Assembly: GCF_949152215.1 (NCBI RefSeq)
Contig: NZ_OX424407.1
Coordinates: 1,535,922-1,599,921 of the forward strand
Direction of reading: 5' to 3'
DNA: 64,000 bases
Source: Lancefieldella sp. Marseille-Q7238
Lineage (GTDB): Bacteria; Actinomycetota; Coriobacteriia; Coriobacteriales; Atopobiaceae
Shown here: piece after piece, positions 16,353 to 25,492 of the stretch
How the letters are laid out: each line of letters begins with the position of its first letter
Numbering within the stretch: the first letter of the stretch is position 1
Position numbers and translations under genes: made by a program
Notes under the pieces: model-generated
The model's database searches: none
The model's input: only the letters and a program-made list of their open reading frames with translations
Told to the model about the DNA's origin: nothing

Positions 16353-17594
16353 ATGACGTTGATTAATACCCTCGCTCCTACTCTAACGGGAGCTCTTTCG
16401 AAAGAACTTGAAGATGAAATTGCCGCTCAAGTAGCGTCCGGGCGCCTCAGCGCATACGCCTGCAGGGACGCTGAAATTATCCGCCGAGATCCGGACACTG
16501 ATGGTGCAAGCGTCATACGGCCGGCTTTTGTGCGGGATATCGAGAAGATCATGCATACTCCGGCGTATAACAGGCTCAATGGAAAGACGCAGGTATTCTC
16601 ATTCCGTGCGAATGATGACCTTACCAGACGTGGCCTTCATGAGCAGCTGGTAGGCCGTATCGCATGCGATATCGGGCGCGCGCTCGGTCTTAATGTTGGC
16701 CTTATCGAGGCCATCGCGCTTGGACATGACGTTGGCCACACTCCTTTCGGCCATGCCGGCGAGTACTTTTTAAATGATCTCTATCGCGCTCGTACCGGTC
16801 GCTGGTTCTTTCACAACGTACAGAGCGTGCGCGTTCTCGATGAGCTGTATAGTCGCAACCTTTCGCTACAAACTCTTGACGGCGTCATTTGCCACAACGG
16901 TGAGTTTGAGCAGCAGGTCCTCAACATGAGCGATCTTTCTTCGTTTGATGAGTTTGACCGTGTGGTTGAAGACTGCTGGCAGCGAGGAGTGCAGGTCATC
17001 GATCGTCTTCGCCCCATGACGCTTGAAGGCTGTGTTGTCCGCGTTTCGGATATCATCGCCTATGTGGGAAAAGACCGCCAAGACGCCATTCGCGTTGCTG
17101 CCGTGTCGCCTGAGTCCTTCGATGACGGCCTTGGTGGTGCATATAATACCTGGGCGCTTTCCGCTTTTGCGGCGGATATCATTGAGCATAGCTTTGGCAG
17201 AGATCGCATTTCAATGAGTGAGGAAGCATTCAAAGAGCTGCGCCGCGCCAAGCGCGAGAATTACCAGAAGATTTATGGAGCCTCCGAGGCAAACGGAGAC
17301 TTTTCGGACGACATCAAAAATCTCTTCGCCAGACTGTATAACTATGAGCTTTCCGCTCTTGCTTCAGGGGATGAGTCGTGCGCTATCTTCAAGCACCATA
17401 TTGAGCCGCTTCAGCGTTATCTGGCTTACTACGGCGCAGTCTATGTGTGGGAAGATGATCCCGACCGCGTGGTAGTGGATTTCATTTCCGCTATGACAGA
17501 CGATTACTTCATAGCAACCTGTGAAGCCCTTTTCCCTGAAGCGCGTGTGCTTTTTCCCAAGCGCACATACTTTGGTAACGGCGTTCACGCTTAA
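16353..17594 (+). CDS. dGTPase-like HD-domain triphosphohydrolase
   Basis: 413 residues, with GGAGGT before ATG 16353. The N-terminal half carries the Dgt pattern: FSFRANDDLTRRGLHEQLVG, GLIEAIALGHDVGHTPFGH with the HD pair, and ICHNGEFEQ. Such enzymes release tripolyphosphate from dNTPs in the cytosol and so limit the dNTP pool. It lies near 400 residues, between short and long family members. A TACAAT at 16318-16323 could be its -10 box but lacks a clear -35. It precedes rarA by 44 bases, and both concern DNA metabolism. Confidence 0.85.
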   Translation: MTLINTLAPTLTGALSKELEDEIAAQVASGRLSAYACRDAEIIRRDPDTDGASVIRPAFVRDIEKIMHTPAYNRLNGKTQVFSFRANDDLTRRGLHEQLVGRIACDIGRALGLNVGLIEAIALGHDVGHTPFGHAGEYFLNDLYRARTGRWFFHNVQSVRVLDELYSRNLSLQTLDGVICHNGEFEQQVLNMSDLSSFDEFDRVVEDCWQRGVQVIDRLRPMTLEGCVVRVSDIIAYVGKDRQDAIRVAAVSPESFDDGLGGAYNTWALSAFAADIIEHSFGRDRISMSEEAFKELRRAKRENYQKIYGASEANGDFSDDIKNLFARLYNYELSALASGDESCAIFKHHIEPLQRYLAYYGAVYVWEDDPDRVVVDFISAMTDDYFIATCEALFPEARVLFPKRTYFGNGVHA

Positions 17595-17625
17595 GACGCT
17601 CGCGCTTTCCGTAGGATCAGTCGGT

Positions 17626-17631
17626 TACAAT
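17626..17631 (+). promoter_or_regulatory. Possible -10 box of a leaderless rarA transcript
   Basis: TACAAT lies exactly seven bases before ATG 17639, the same spacing as seen at the Cys leader peptide. No Shine-Dalgarno precedes that ATG, which fits a leaderless message. A -35 box is not convincing. Confidence 0.4.
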
Positions 17632-17638
17632 GTGCAGT

Positions 17639-19012
17639 ATGGATACGTTATTTTCAGGCATAAACCGTGCTGTCAAGCGCTCAAACGCGCCGCTTGCCGC
17701 CCGTATGAGACCTACTTCACTTGCAGGCTATGTGGGTCAGGAGCAGGCGGTAGGCGAAGGCTCATGGCTGCGCCGTGCTATCGAGCATGACACGCTCTCG
17801 TCGGTATTACTCTATGGACCTGCCGGTACGGGTAAGACTACGCTTGCTCGCATCATTGCCAATACGACGCATGCCGAGTTTGTGGAAGTATCAGCAATCA
17901 CCGGGACGGTCAAGGACCTGAGGCATGAGATAGAAGCGGCGGAGTCTCGTCTTTTGACGGCCGGTCGCCGTACCATCCTCTTTATCGACGAGATACATCG
18001 CTTTAATCGCTCACAGCAGGACGCTTTGCTTCATGCGGTGGAGGACCGCACGGTCGTGCTTATCGGCGCGACTACAGAAAACCCGTATTTTGAAGTCAAT
18101 AGCGCTCTCATCTCGCGTTCGCGTGTAGTGGAGCTACAGCCACTTGACGATGATGCCATTGTTGAGCTTGTCGAACGTGCGCTTGTCAGCCCCGATGGCC
18201 TTGCAGGGGAGTATGAACTCAGTCCCGAAGCGCTTCAAGAGATCGTAATGCTTGCGGGCGGGGATGGCCGCGCAGCGCTTACCTCGCTTGAGCTGGCAAG
18301 TCAGATGGCGCTACCTGTTGGTACGGAAGATGCCGACTCCAAAAAGCCTGTGATAATAACAGCGCAGCATGTCCATGAAGCAAATCCCCGCCGTGGACTT
18401 TCTTACGACAAGGCGGGAGACATGCACTATGACATCATTTCCGCCTTCATTAAATCCATGCGAGGATCTGACCCTGATGCAGCGCTCTACTGGCTCGCGC
18501 GCATGATTGACGCGGGAGAAGATCCCAAGTTCATTGCGCGAAGAATCATGATTTTGGCTTCAGAAGACATTGGCAACGCGGATCCGCAGGCGTTACTCAT
18601 TGCGGAAGCCGCTTTCAAGTCCGCAGAGGTTATCGGTTATCCCGAATGCCGCATCAATCTTGCTCAGGCCGTACTGTATATGGCGCTTGCTCCAAAATCC
18701 AATGCGGCGGAGGCGGGCATTGACGCGGCGTTAGCGGAAGTTCGTCACGGTCCCAGGCGAGAAGTGCCAAGTTACTTACGCGATCGTCATCGTCCTGGTT
18801 CAGATGAGTATGGAGCCTATCTGTATCCGCATAACTATCCGGAAGGATGGGTTGCGCAGCGCTATCTGCCTGAGGGACTTGACAGCAGCGCGTTCTTCTC
18901 GCCCTCTCCGCGGGGCTGGGAAGCGTGGCGCCTTGACGCGATTGCGCGTGGCCGAGGTGAGGAGTCATCTTCACAAACGAACAAAAAGTCTGAGCCCGGA
19001 GGGTCAAAGTAA
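17639..19012 (+). CDS. rarA: Replication-associated recombination protein A (AAA ATPase)
   Basis: 457 residues from ATG 17639; a second ATG lies three codons upstream at 17630 and neither has a ribosome site. The AAA domain starts at about residue 28 with SLAGYVGQEQ, then Walker A GPAGTGKTT, Walker B TILFIDEIHRFN, sensor 1 ATTENP and the Arg finger in SALISRSRV. The C-terminal clamp-loader-like and tetramerisation parts follow (GLSYDKAGDMHYD, RDRHRPGS). RarA/MgsA acts on stalled forks and on single-strand DNA ends bound by SSB. The last 35 residues are a polar tail. Confidence 0.93.
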   Translation: MDTLFSGINRAVKRSNAPLAARMRPTSLAGYVGQEQAVGEGSWLRRAIEHDTLSSVLLYGPAGTGKTTLARIIANTTHAEFVEVSAITGTVKDLRHEIEAAESRLLTAGRRTILFIDEIHRFNRSQQDALLHAVEDRTVVLIGATTENPYFEVNSALISRSRVVELQPLDDDAIVELVERALVSPDGLAGEYELSPEALQEIVMLAGGDGRAALTSLELASQMALPVGTEDADSKKPVIITAQHVHEANPRRGLSYDKAGDMHYDIISAFIKSMRGSDPDAALYWLARMIDAGEDPKFIARRIMILASEDIGNADPQALLIAEAAFKSAEVIGYPECRINLAQAVLYMALAPKSNAAEAGIDAALAEVRHGPRREVPSYLRDRHRPGSDEYGAYLYPHNYPEGWVAQRYLPEGLDSSAFFSPSPRGWEAWRLDAIARGRGEESSSQTNKKSEPGGSK

Positions 19013-19089
19013 GTGCGGATGGGTAAAATGAGAACGTTAATGATTGTCAACCCTGCGGTGCTGTCGTAACGGCGAGGGAGAGGTGCTCA

Positions 19090-19740
19090 ATGAGCTACAT
19101 GGATATCGTTCTTATAGTCTTAGTGATTGCCGGCGTATGGGCTGTCATTGAAATCGCTCTGACGCTTCGTTCAACACGAAAGTCGATTGAAGAGGTAACG
19201 GTTTCCGCAAATCAAACCATCGAGCAAGTGCAGCCAATCATCGCCAAACTTGATGGCATGATGGATGAACTTGATCCAACGGTCAAGCAGCTTCCCGCGC
19301 TGATGGAAAAAGTGGATACTACCGTGGACGCCGCGAACAGTTCCCTTGAGAGTCTCAACGTGGTGCTCGGTGACGTTGCAACGGTATCAGGAGCCGCCTC
19401 CGCGGTCACGGCAACGGTAAGCAAAGCGGCGTCAGACGCCGTGACAGGTGTCGTTGAGTCCGTTTCCAAGATTGGCGGCGGCATTGGTTCTGTGGTGAGT
19501 CCTTCAAAGCTTGCCGCCGCGGCTCAAGCCCGGCTTCAAGGAGCTTCGAAAGGGGACCAGCAAAAGGCTGACGAGACTCTGGAAGAGTTGCCTCTGCTCT
19601 CGACGGAGCGGTCGTCCGCAAAAGCGAAACCTGAAGGTCCCGCATACGTTGACTATGGCGATGAAGCCAAAGGAACCAAGTCGGCTTTTGTAGCAGGCGC
19701 GGCAAACGATGCTGAGGCGTCAAAGGAGCAGGGACTGTAA
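19090..19740 (+). CDS. DUF948-like membrane protein
   Basis: 216 residues. ATG 19090 is preceded by GAGGGAGAGG. A single N-terminal membrane helix (about residues 5-25) is followed by a long amphipathic helical region in which a heptad-like pattern repeats (VQPIIAKLDGMMDELDPTV and next), as in DUF948 proteins. The C-terminal third is Ala-, Lys- and Glu-rich and likely disordered. The role is unknown; in other Gram-positives such proteins are often tied to general stress genes. Here the stop overlaps the start of the RsbW-like kinase, which fits that link. Confidence 0.65.
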   Translation: MSYMDIVLIVLVIAGVWAVIEIALTLRSTRKSIEEVTVSANQTIEQVQPIIAKLDGMMDELDPTVKQLPALMEKVDTTVDAANSSLESLNVVLGDVATVSGAASAVTATVSKAASDAVTGVVESVSKIGGGIGSVVSPSKLAAAAQARLQGASKGDQQKADETLEELPLLSTERSSAKAKPEGPAYVDYGDEAKGTKSAFVAGAANDAEASKEQGL

Positions 19741-20129
19741 TGGATCAAAAAGTAGTCACCCTTACCGTTCCTGCAGACGGAAGCTTTGCGCGTGCTGTTC
19801 GCATGACCGCAGCCAACCTTGCCGTTCTCGCGGGAATGAACGTTGATGAGCTGGAAGATGTTCGCATGGCCGCGGAAGAAGGCTTTGTATATGCCTGCAG
19901 TACGCAGTCGGAAGATGTCGCGATAGTCTTTACGCTTACGGACAGCTCTATGGAAATGGATTTTGCCCTTGGCGAGGACGACCCAAGCGACAGCGGCGAC
20001 TGTACTGAGAGCCAGCCGCTTGAACTGGTGGAACTGCTCCTTTCTGCTATCTGCGATGATTTTTCCCTTAATGACAACGGATACACGCTCCACCTGCTTA
20101 AGGTGACAGGCGGCGCATATGCCAAATAA
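19740..20129 (+). CDS. RsbW-like anti-sigma factor kinase
   Basis: 129 residues; ATG 19740 overlaps the previous stop (TAATG). The layout is that of small GHKL histidine-kinase-like ATPases of the RsbW/SpoIIAB group: VTLTVPADGSFARAVRMTA at the start, then an N-box region with Glu (DVRMAAEEGFVYAC), where the usual EA.xNA Asn is replaced. The G1/G2 ATP-lid motifs are poorly conserved in the second half. Such proteins hold the partner sigma factor inactive by binding. The gene overlaps the sigma gene by 11 bases, the classic arrangement. Loss of the Asn leaves ATP binding in doubt. Confidence 0.7.
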   Translation: MDQKVVTLTVPADGSFARAVRMTAANLAVLAGMNVDELEDVRMAAEEGFVYACSTQSEDVAIVFTLTDSSMEMDFALGEDDPSDSGDCTESQPLELVELLLSAICDDFSLNDNGYTLHLLKVTGGAYAK

Positions 20130-20949
20130 CGATGCTGCCAAACAAAAAGCTGCACGAAGGGCGGCACGTAGAGCATCTCGCGGAACTCCGGCATGGGACA
20201 AAGAACGTACACGCAAACTTTTTGCAGAGTATCAAGAAACGCATGATCCTGAGGTTCGCGATCAGCTGATTGTAAGCCATTTGAATCTTGTACGCTTTTT
20301 GGCCTCTAAGTTTAAGAACCGCGGAGAACCGCTTGACGATTTGATTCAGGTGGGAACTATCGGCCTCATTAAAGCGATAGACCGCTTTGATCCCTCGCGC
20401 GGCCTTGAATTTACCACCTACGCTACACCCACTATCATGGGAGAGATTAAGCGCCACTTCCGCGACAAAGGCTGGTCGGTACGGGTTCCCCGGCGTTTGC
20501 AGGAGCTTTCCGCAAAAGTGAATCAAGTCACCGATGAGTTGACGACAGAACTTCAGCGCAGCCCCTCCGTTGACGAGATTGCCAAAAAGCTGGGGGTGAG
20601 CGTTGAAGAGGTTCTCGAAGCGATGGAGTCATCGGGGGCTTACAGCTCGGTTCCGCTTGAAGGGGGAGGCTCGTCGGCAGACGGCGATGAAGCTCCGTCC
20701 ATCATTGATCAGTACATCACTGAAGACGAGGATCTTGCGGGATCTGATGACCGCATCGTACTTGAAGAGGCCATCGCTGATTTTTCCCCGCGTGAGCAGG
20801 AAATTATCCGCATGCGGTTTGTGGAAGGGCTTACACAGGTGGAGATTGCCGAAAAACTGGGCATTTCCCAAGTGCAGGTATCTCGCTTGCTCAGACGCAC
20901 GCTCAAGCGAATCCAAGAAAAGATTGATCCTGAAAGCGCAACCCGCTAG
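20119..20949 (+). CDS. SigB/SigF-family RNA polymerase sigma factor
   Basis: 276 residues from ATG 20119, inside the end of the anti-sigma gene. The first 25 residues are basic. Region 2 holds DDLIQVGTIGLIKAIDRFDP and YATPTIMGEIKRHFRD; region 3 has RVPRRLQEL and a PSVDEIAKKLGVS helix; region 4 ends with the HTH that binds the -35 box (GLTQVEIAEKLGISQVQVSR). This matches the stress/sporulation group 3 sigma factors. Its control by the overlapping RsbW-like protein is inferred. No RsbV-type antagonist or PP2C phosphatase lies in the window. Confidence 0.93.
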   Translation: MPNNDAAKQKAARRAARRASRGTPAWDKERTRKLFAEYQETHDPEVRDQLIVSHLNLVRFLASKFKNRGEPLDDLIQVGTIGLIKAIDRFDPSRGLEFTTYATPTIMGEIKRHFRDKGWSVRVPRRLQELSAKVNQVTDELTTELQRSPSVDEIAKKLGVSVEEVLEAMESSGAYSSVPLEGGGSSADGDEAPSIIDQYITEDEDLAGSDDRIVLEEAIADFSPREQEIIRMRFVEGLTQVEIAEKLGISQVQVSRLLRRTLKRIQEKIDPESATR

Positions 20950-20966
20950 GGTTGAAGGAGATACGT

Positions 20967-22400
20967 GTGCAGGATAAAGACGAGAAGTTTGCAAGCAATC
21001 CCTTTCTGAATGAGAACCAGTGGCGCCGCCGCGGAATTATCGCATGGTCGCTGCTTGGCATGGCGGGAGTTTTTGTCGTTTCCGTCATGGCGTTAGGCAG
21101 AATCGGTCAGGCCGTAGAACTTTTAGCTATCGGTGGCATTGTCGCGTTTATATGTAGCCCTTTGACCAACAGGTTTGAAGGGTGGGGAGTGCCGCGCGCA
21201 TTAGCTGCCTTTCTCGCCCTCATTTTGGTTATTCTCATCTTTTTGGGATTTGTGGCTCTCATTGCGCAGCCGCTCATTGATGAGCTGCTGATATTGCTTA
21301 AAAACGCGCCTCTTTATGCCAGTCAGCTGCAGTCAATGATTAGTGAGGTGTGGACTACCTATGACGCGATAGGAAACCCCACCGTCCGCGATGCGGTTAA
21401 TTCCGTTGTGTCACAAGCTTCCAGCCTCGGCGTATCGTTTGCAAGCGAAGCGTTTCGCTGGCTCTCCGCTAATGCTCTGAGCAACATTTCAACGCTGGGC
21501 GAACACTTCATGAGCTTTTTTCTCGGTCTTGTGCTGGCCTATTGGCTTGTAAAGGACTATCCCGTCATCGTCCGTGAGTTGGCGACTATTGCCGGTCCCG
21601 ACAGAGACGACGAACTCAGGCTTCTGCTTGCTATTTTGAGCCGTTCCGTTGGCGGCTATATGCGCAGTACCATTATTACTTCGGTTGCCAATGGAATCTT
21701 TGCCTATGTGGGTTGTCTTTTGATTGGAAATCCGTACGCAGGCCTTATTGGCGCCATCGTCGGTATTTTTCATATCATTCCGGTTGTCGGCCCTGCCTTT
21801 TCAGCGGGCATCGCTTTGATTCTTTCGGTGCTGCAAAGCCCGATGCTGGCGCTTTGGACGCTCGTGATTCTCATTGTGGCTCAAAACGTTACCGATAATG
21901 TGTTGTCTCCTTTGGTGCTGGCATCAAGCGTCAAAGTCCACCCAGGTCTTTCGCTGGTGGGTATTACGATAGGAGGCGCGCTTGGTGGCGTGGTCGGCAC
22001 TATTTTGGCGATTCCTCTCACTGCGGCGCTTCGCGGTGTGTTTGTCTACTATTTTGAAGAACATACTGGCAGACAGATTGTTTCTTACAACGGTGCGCTT
22101 TTCAACAGTACGCCTTTTCATGATACGAACGGCAATATTCATCCGGCGTTTGATGCCCTCGACGACGATTCGTTCTTTGAGTCCACACGCCTTGTTGACC
22201 GAGGTGAAGCGATTGATGCAGAAGCTGACGAAAGGCCTGAAGGTACTGTTGGCATTGCCGAAGACATTGCAAAGGTTCTTGCAAAGTTTCCAAAACCCGC
22301 GAATGCGGACGGCAGACAGGCATCGAGTAAGGTAGACTCAAAGGCTGAAACTAATCCATCCCCGGCGGATACGAAACGCCGCCGTTCTGAAGAGCAATAG
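20967..22400 (+). CDS. AI-2E family transporter
   Basis: 477 residues from GTG 20967, six bases after GAAGGAG. The UPF0118/AI-2E exporter fold is recognisable: helices from residue 17 onward, GGIVAFICSPLTNRFEGWGV, a central soluble stretch, IVGIFHIIPVVGP, then GGALGGVVGTILAIPLTAAL near the end of the membrane part (about 370). Members export varied small molecules or ions; the autoinducer-2 role holds for only a few. The C-terminal 110 residues are a hydrophilic, Glu- and Lys-rich tail absent from most relatives. It is probably co-transcribed with the sigma gene 17 bases upstream. Confidence 0.85.
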   Translation: MQDKDEKFASNPFLNENQWRRRGIIAWSLLGMAGVFVVSVMALGRIGQAVELLAIGGIVAFICSPLTNRFEGWGVPRALAAFLALILVILIFLGFVALIAQPLIDELLILLKNAPLYASQLQSMISEVWTTYDAIGNPTVRDAVNSVVSQASSLGVSFASEAFRWLSANALSNISTLGEHFMSFFLGLVLAYWLVKDYPVIVRELATIAGPDRDDELRLLLAILSRSVGGYMRSTIITSVANGIFAYVGCLLIGNPYAGLIGAIVGIFHIIPVVGPAFSAGIALILSVLQSPMLALWTLVILIVAQNVTDNVLSPLVLASSVKVHPGLSLVGITIGGALGGVVGTILAIPLTAALRGVFVYYFEEHTGRQIVSYNGALFNSTPFHDTNGNIHPAFDALDDDSFFESTRLVDRGEAIDAEADERPEGTVGIAEDIAKVLAKFPKPANADGRQASSKVDSKAETNPSPADTKRRRSEEQ

Positions 22401-22416
22401 ATTTAGAGAGGTACGC

Positions 22417-25068
22417 ATGTCTGATTACAAGACCATGACCACAGCTGAGATTCGAGAAGATTTTCTCGACTTTTTTGAATCAAAGGGATGCAAAAAGTAC
22501 CCCTCATCATCGCTTGTTCCTTCCGACCCGTCGCTGCTTCTCGCCAACGCGGGTATGAACCAGTTCAAAGAATACTATCAGGGCATAAAGACCATGAAGG
22601 AAATAGGCGCCACTTCATGTCAGAAATGCCTGCGTACTAATGATATTGAGAACATTGGCGACAACCGTCACCTGTCCTTCTTTGAAATGCTGGGCAATTT
22701 TTCCTTTGGCGGCTACACGAAGCGCGACGCGTGCACATGGGCCATGGAGTTTATTTCGGACCCCAAACATCTGGGGCTTCCTCTTGACCGGCTGTACTTT
22801 ACCGTCTTTACCGAAGACGATGAAGCCGCGGAAATCTGGGAATCTCTTGGCGTTGCTCCAGATCACATTTCTCGTTTAGGCGAGGAAGATAATTTCTGGG
22901 CGGCGGGCCCCACTGGTCCTTGCGGGCCGTGCTCTGAGATTTACTTTGACCAGGGTCCGGAATTTGAGGGCGAGAAGCCCGGCGATGATGGGGACCGCTA
23001 TCTTGAGTTCTGGAATCTTGTCTTTACGCAATACGATCGTCAAGAAGACGGCTCCATGCCAGAGCTTCCTCATCGCAATATTGATACCGGCATGGGTCTT
23101 GAGCGCATCGCCGCTATCATGCAGCACCAGGGCTCTAATTACGAGGGCGATATCATGATTTCCCTCATCAGGCTGGGCGAGAAGCTCTCTGGCAAGCGTT
23201 ATCAGGCGGGCGATGAAGAAGTAGACAGAAGCCTGCGCATCTTGGCCGACCACAGCCGCGCCGTTTCCTTTATGATTGGCGATGGTATTCTTCCCGGCAA
23301 CGAAGGACGCAGCTACATTTTGCGCCGCCTGCTTCGCCGCGCTGTCTACCATGGTCGTCTTATGGGTATCCACGGCACGTTTATGGCGGAGTATGCGTAT
23401 GAAGTCGCGCATCTTTTGGGCGCTGCTTATCCAGAACTTATTGAGAAAAGCGCGCTGATTGACGGCATTTTGACAGCGGAAGAGGAGCGCTTCGGTGCAA
23501 CGCTTGACGCGGGGGAGGCCAAACTTGAAGACGAGCTCGCCAAACTTTCCGCCGGTGAGCGCCTTTCCGGTGAAGTCGCTTTCCTCCTCCATGATACCTA
23601 TGGCTTTCCTATTGACCTTACCCGTGAGATTGCAGCGATTGCCGGTCATAGCGTAAACGACAGTGAGTTTGACGCGGCTATGACCCGGCAGCGTGAGCGA
23701 GCGCGCGCGAGCGCAAACCGTGACGCCTGGGGCAAGGCGCAGTCCGTATGGGTGGCGCTTTCCGACCGGCTCGATGCGACCGTTTTTGACGGGTATGACC
23801 ACAATGAGCTGGAAGGCTGTGTAGTCAAAGCTCTCGTACAAGATGGCCAGGAGGTCGATTCGGCTTCTGCCGGCGATAAGGTGGAAATCGTGCTCGACCG
23901 CACGCCCTTCTACGCGGAAATGGGTGGCCAGGTGGGAGACACCGGCAGCCTGTCCATGGATGGCCTTTTTGTTCAGATTGACGACACCAAGCAGCGTGAC
24001 GGTGCTATCGTGTCTCATGTCGGATATGTAGAAGAGGGCAGTCTGAATATTGGCGATGCGCTTTGCGCGTCTGTTGACGCCGGTCGCCGCGAGCTTATCC
24101 GCCGTAACCATACCGCGACGCACCTTTTGGACGCCGCTCTTAAGGAAGTTCTCGGCGATCATGTGAACCAGGCAGGCTCTTTAGTTGCTCCGGACCGTCT
24201 GCGTTTTGACTTTACACATTTTGAAGCCATGACAGCCGATGAGCTTGCTCAGGTTGAAGGCATGATTAACGCTGAGATTTTCGCGGCAAAGCCCATCGTC
24301 ACCAGAATCATGAACATCGAGGACGCTAAGGCGGCAGGCGCCGTCGCGCTCTTTGGCGAGAAGTACGGCGACGTGGTTCGCGTGGTTTCTGTCGGGGAAG
24401 AAGAACATCCTTTTTCCCGCGAACTCTGCGGCGGCACCCATGTGCGCAATACGTCTGAGATTGGCTTGTTTAAGATCGTGTCCGAATCCTCAGTCGGCTC
24501 CAACGTCCGCCGCATTGAGGCGGTCACTTCCATGGGAGCCATAGCGTACGTTGATGGGCGGCTCATGCAGCTTGATGAGGCCTTGCATGTGCTCAAGGTT
24601 CGTCCCGACGCTCTCGTTGATCGCATTATGCAGCTTCAGCGCGACCTGCGTGAGGCCGCCCGCAAAGCGGAGGCGGTTACTGTGGGCGCAAGCTCAAATC
24701 AAGTTGCCGATGCTGTCAAACATGCTGTTGAGTTCGATGGATACCACTGTGTTTTTGCAAAGCTTGAAGGTCTTTCAGGCAACGAGTTGAGAAGCGCTTG
24801 GGATGGCATACGCGACGCGTCGGACGGCCGTCCTATTGCTTGTGTTTTGGCGTCTTCTGGCGCGGCTAACGGCAAGGTGGCTCTTCTCGCGGCCGCGACT
24901 GATACTGCTGTGGCTGCCGGTTTTTCTGCTGGCGACATTATCAAAGACATCGCGGGTCTTGTTGGCGGACGTGGCGGAGGAAAGCCTTCCATGGCGCAAG
25001 CGGGTGGTACGGATGCTTCCGGCATTGATGCCGCTCTTACGGCAGCAAAAAGCAAGCTTGGCGCATAA
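22417..25068 (+). CDS. alaS: Alanyl-tRNA synthetase
   Basis: 883 residues, the normal length. The start has AGAGAGG upstream. The class II catalytic core contains FLDFFESKGCKKYPSSSLVP, GMNQFKEYYQG and NIDTGMGLER; the editing domain has HTATHLL and CGGTHV, the zinc-binding His and Cys residues that clear Ser- and Gly-tRNA; the C-terminal C-Ala part has GGRGGGKPSMAQAGG. It charges tRNA-Ala in the cytosol. It is followed without a gap by ruvX. Confidence 0.97.
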   Translation: MSDYKTMTTAEIREDFLDFFESKGCKKYPSSSLVPSDPSLLLANAGMNQFKEYYQGIKTMKEIGATSCQKCLRTNDIENIGDNRHLSFFEMLGNFSFGGYTKRDACTWAMEFISDPKHLGLPLDRLYFTVFTEDDEAAEIWESLGVAPDHISRLGEEDNFWAAGPTGPCGPCSEIYFDQGPEFEGEKPGDDGDRYLEFWNLVFTQYDRQEDGSMPELPHRNIDTGMGLERIAAIMQHQGSNYEGDIMISLIRLGEKLSGKRYQAGDEEVDRSLRILADHSRAVSFMIGDGILPGNEGRSYILRRLLRRAVYHGRLMGIHGTFMAEYAYEVAHLLGAAYPELIEKSALIDGILTAEEERFGATLDAGEAKLEDELAKLSAGERLSGEVAFLLHDTYGFPIDLTREIAAIAGHSVNDSEFDAAMTRQRERARASANRDAWGKAQSVWVALSDRLDATVFDGYDHNELEGCVVKALVQDGQEVDSASAGDKVEIVLDRTPFYAEMGGQVGDTGSLSMDGLFVQIDDTKQRDGAIVSHVGYVEEGSLNIGDALCASVDAGRRELIRRNHTATHLLDAALKEVLGDHVNQAGSLVAPDRLRFDFTHFEAMTADELAQVEGMINAEIFAAKPIVTRIMNIEDAKAAGAVALFGEKYGDVVRVVSVGEEEHPFSRELCGGTHVRNTSEIGLFKIVSESSVGSNVRRIEAVTSMGAIAYVDGRLMQLDEALHVLKVRPDALVDRIMQLQRDLREAARKAEAVTVGASSNQVADAVKHAVEFDGYHCVFAKLEGLSGNELRSAWDGIRDASDGRPIACVLASSGAANGKVALLAAATDTAVAAGFSAGDIIKDIAGLVGGRGGGKPSMAQAGGTDASGIDAALTAAKSKLGA

Positions 25069-25482
25069 GTGCGCGTCTTGGCGCTTGATATTGGTGACGT
25101 GCGAATCGGGATTGCAATAAGCGATCCCGATGGTCGTGTCGCCTCGCCTCTGTGCGTGCTTCCTGCGCAGGAGGTTCTTTCTCATGCCCGCCCGTTCAGA
25201 CTGCTGCTTGAAGATTGGGAACCCGAGTTGCTTGTGTGCGGTAAACCAATGACGCTTGCCGGCGAAGAGGGTCCTCAGGCGCAAAAAGTCATTGAGCAAG
25301 CAAAAAAAATTGCGGCGCAGTCAGGTCTTCCATTAGAATTAACCGACGAAAGGCTTTCGTCAGCAGAGGCTAAGCGCATCCTGAAAGCACAAGGACTCAG
25401 CGAGAAGTCTATGAAAGGCAAAGTGGATATGGTGGCCGCGTCATTGTTTTTGCAAGCATGGCTTGATGCGCGGCATGAGTAA
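25069..25482 (+). CDS. ruvX: RuvX/YqgF Holliday-junction resolvase-like RNase
   Basis: 137 residues. GTG 25069 follows directly on the alaS stop and has no separate ribosome site, so it is translated by coupling. The RNase H-like fold is marked by LALDIGDVRIGIAISDPDG, LLVCGKPMTLAGEEG, TDERLSSAEA and a final DMVAASLFLQAWLD, with the acidic residues D7, E99-region and D126-region available for metal binding. In E. coli it finishes 16S rRNA 5' processing; a resolvase role was proposed earlier. The alaS-ruvX-mltG order is common in Gram-positive bacteria. Confidence 0.93.
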   Translation: MRVLALDIGDVRIGIAISDPDGRVASPLCVLPAQEVLSHARPFRLLLEDWEPELLVCGKPMTLAGEEGPQAQKVIEQAKKIAAQSGLPLELTDERLSSAEAKRILKAQGLSEKSMKGKVDMVAASLFLQAWLDARHE

Positions 25483-25492
25483 GGGAGACTGA

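Noticed and set aside
22876..24162. 428-codon minus-strand frame opposite alaS
   Set aside because: Shadow of alaS; composition only reflects the codon bias of the + strand.
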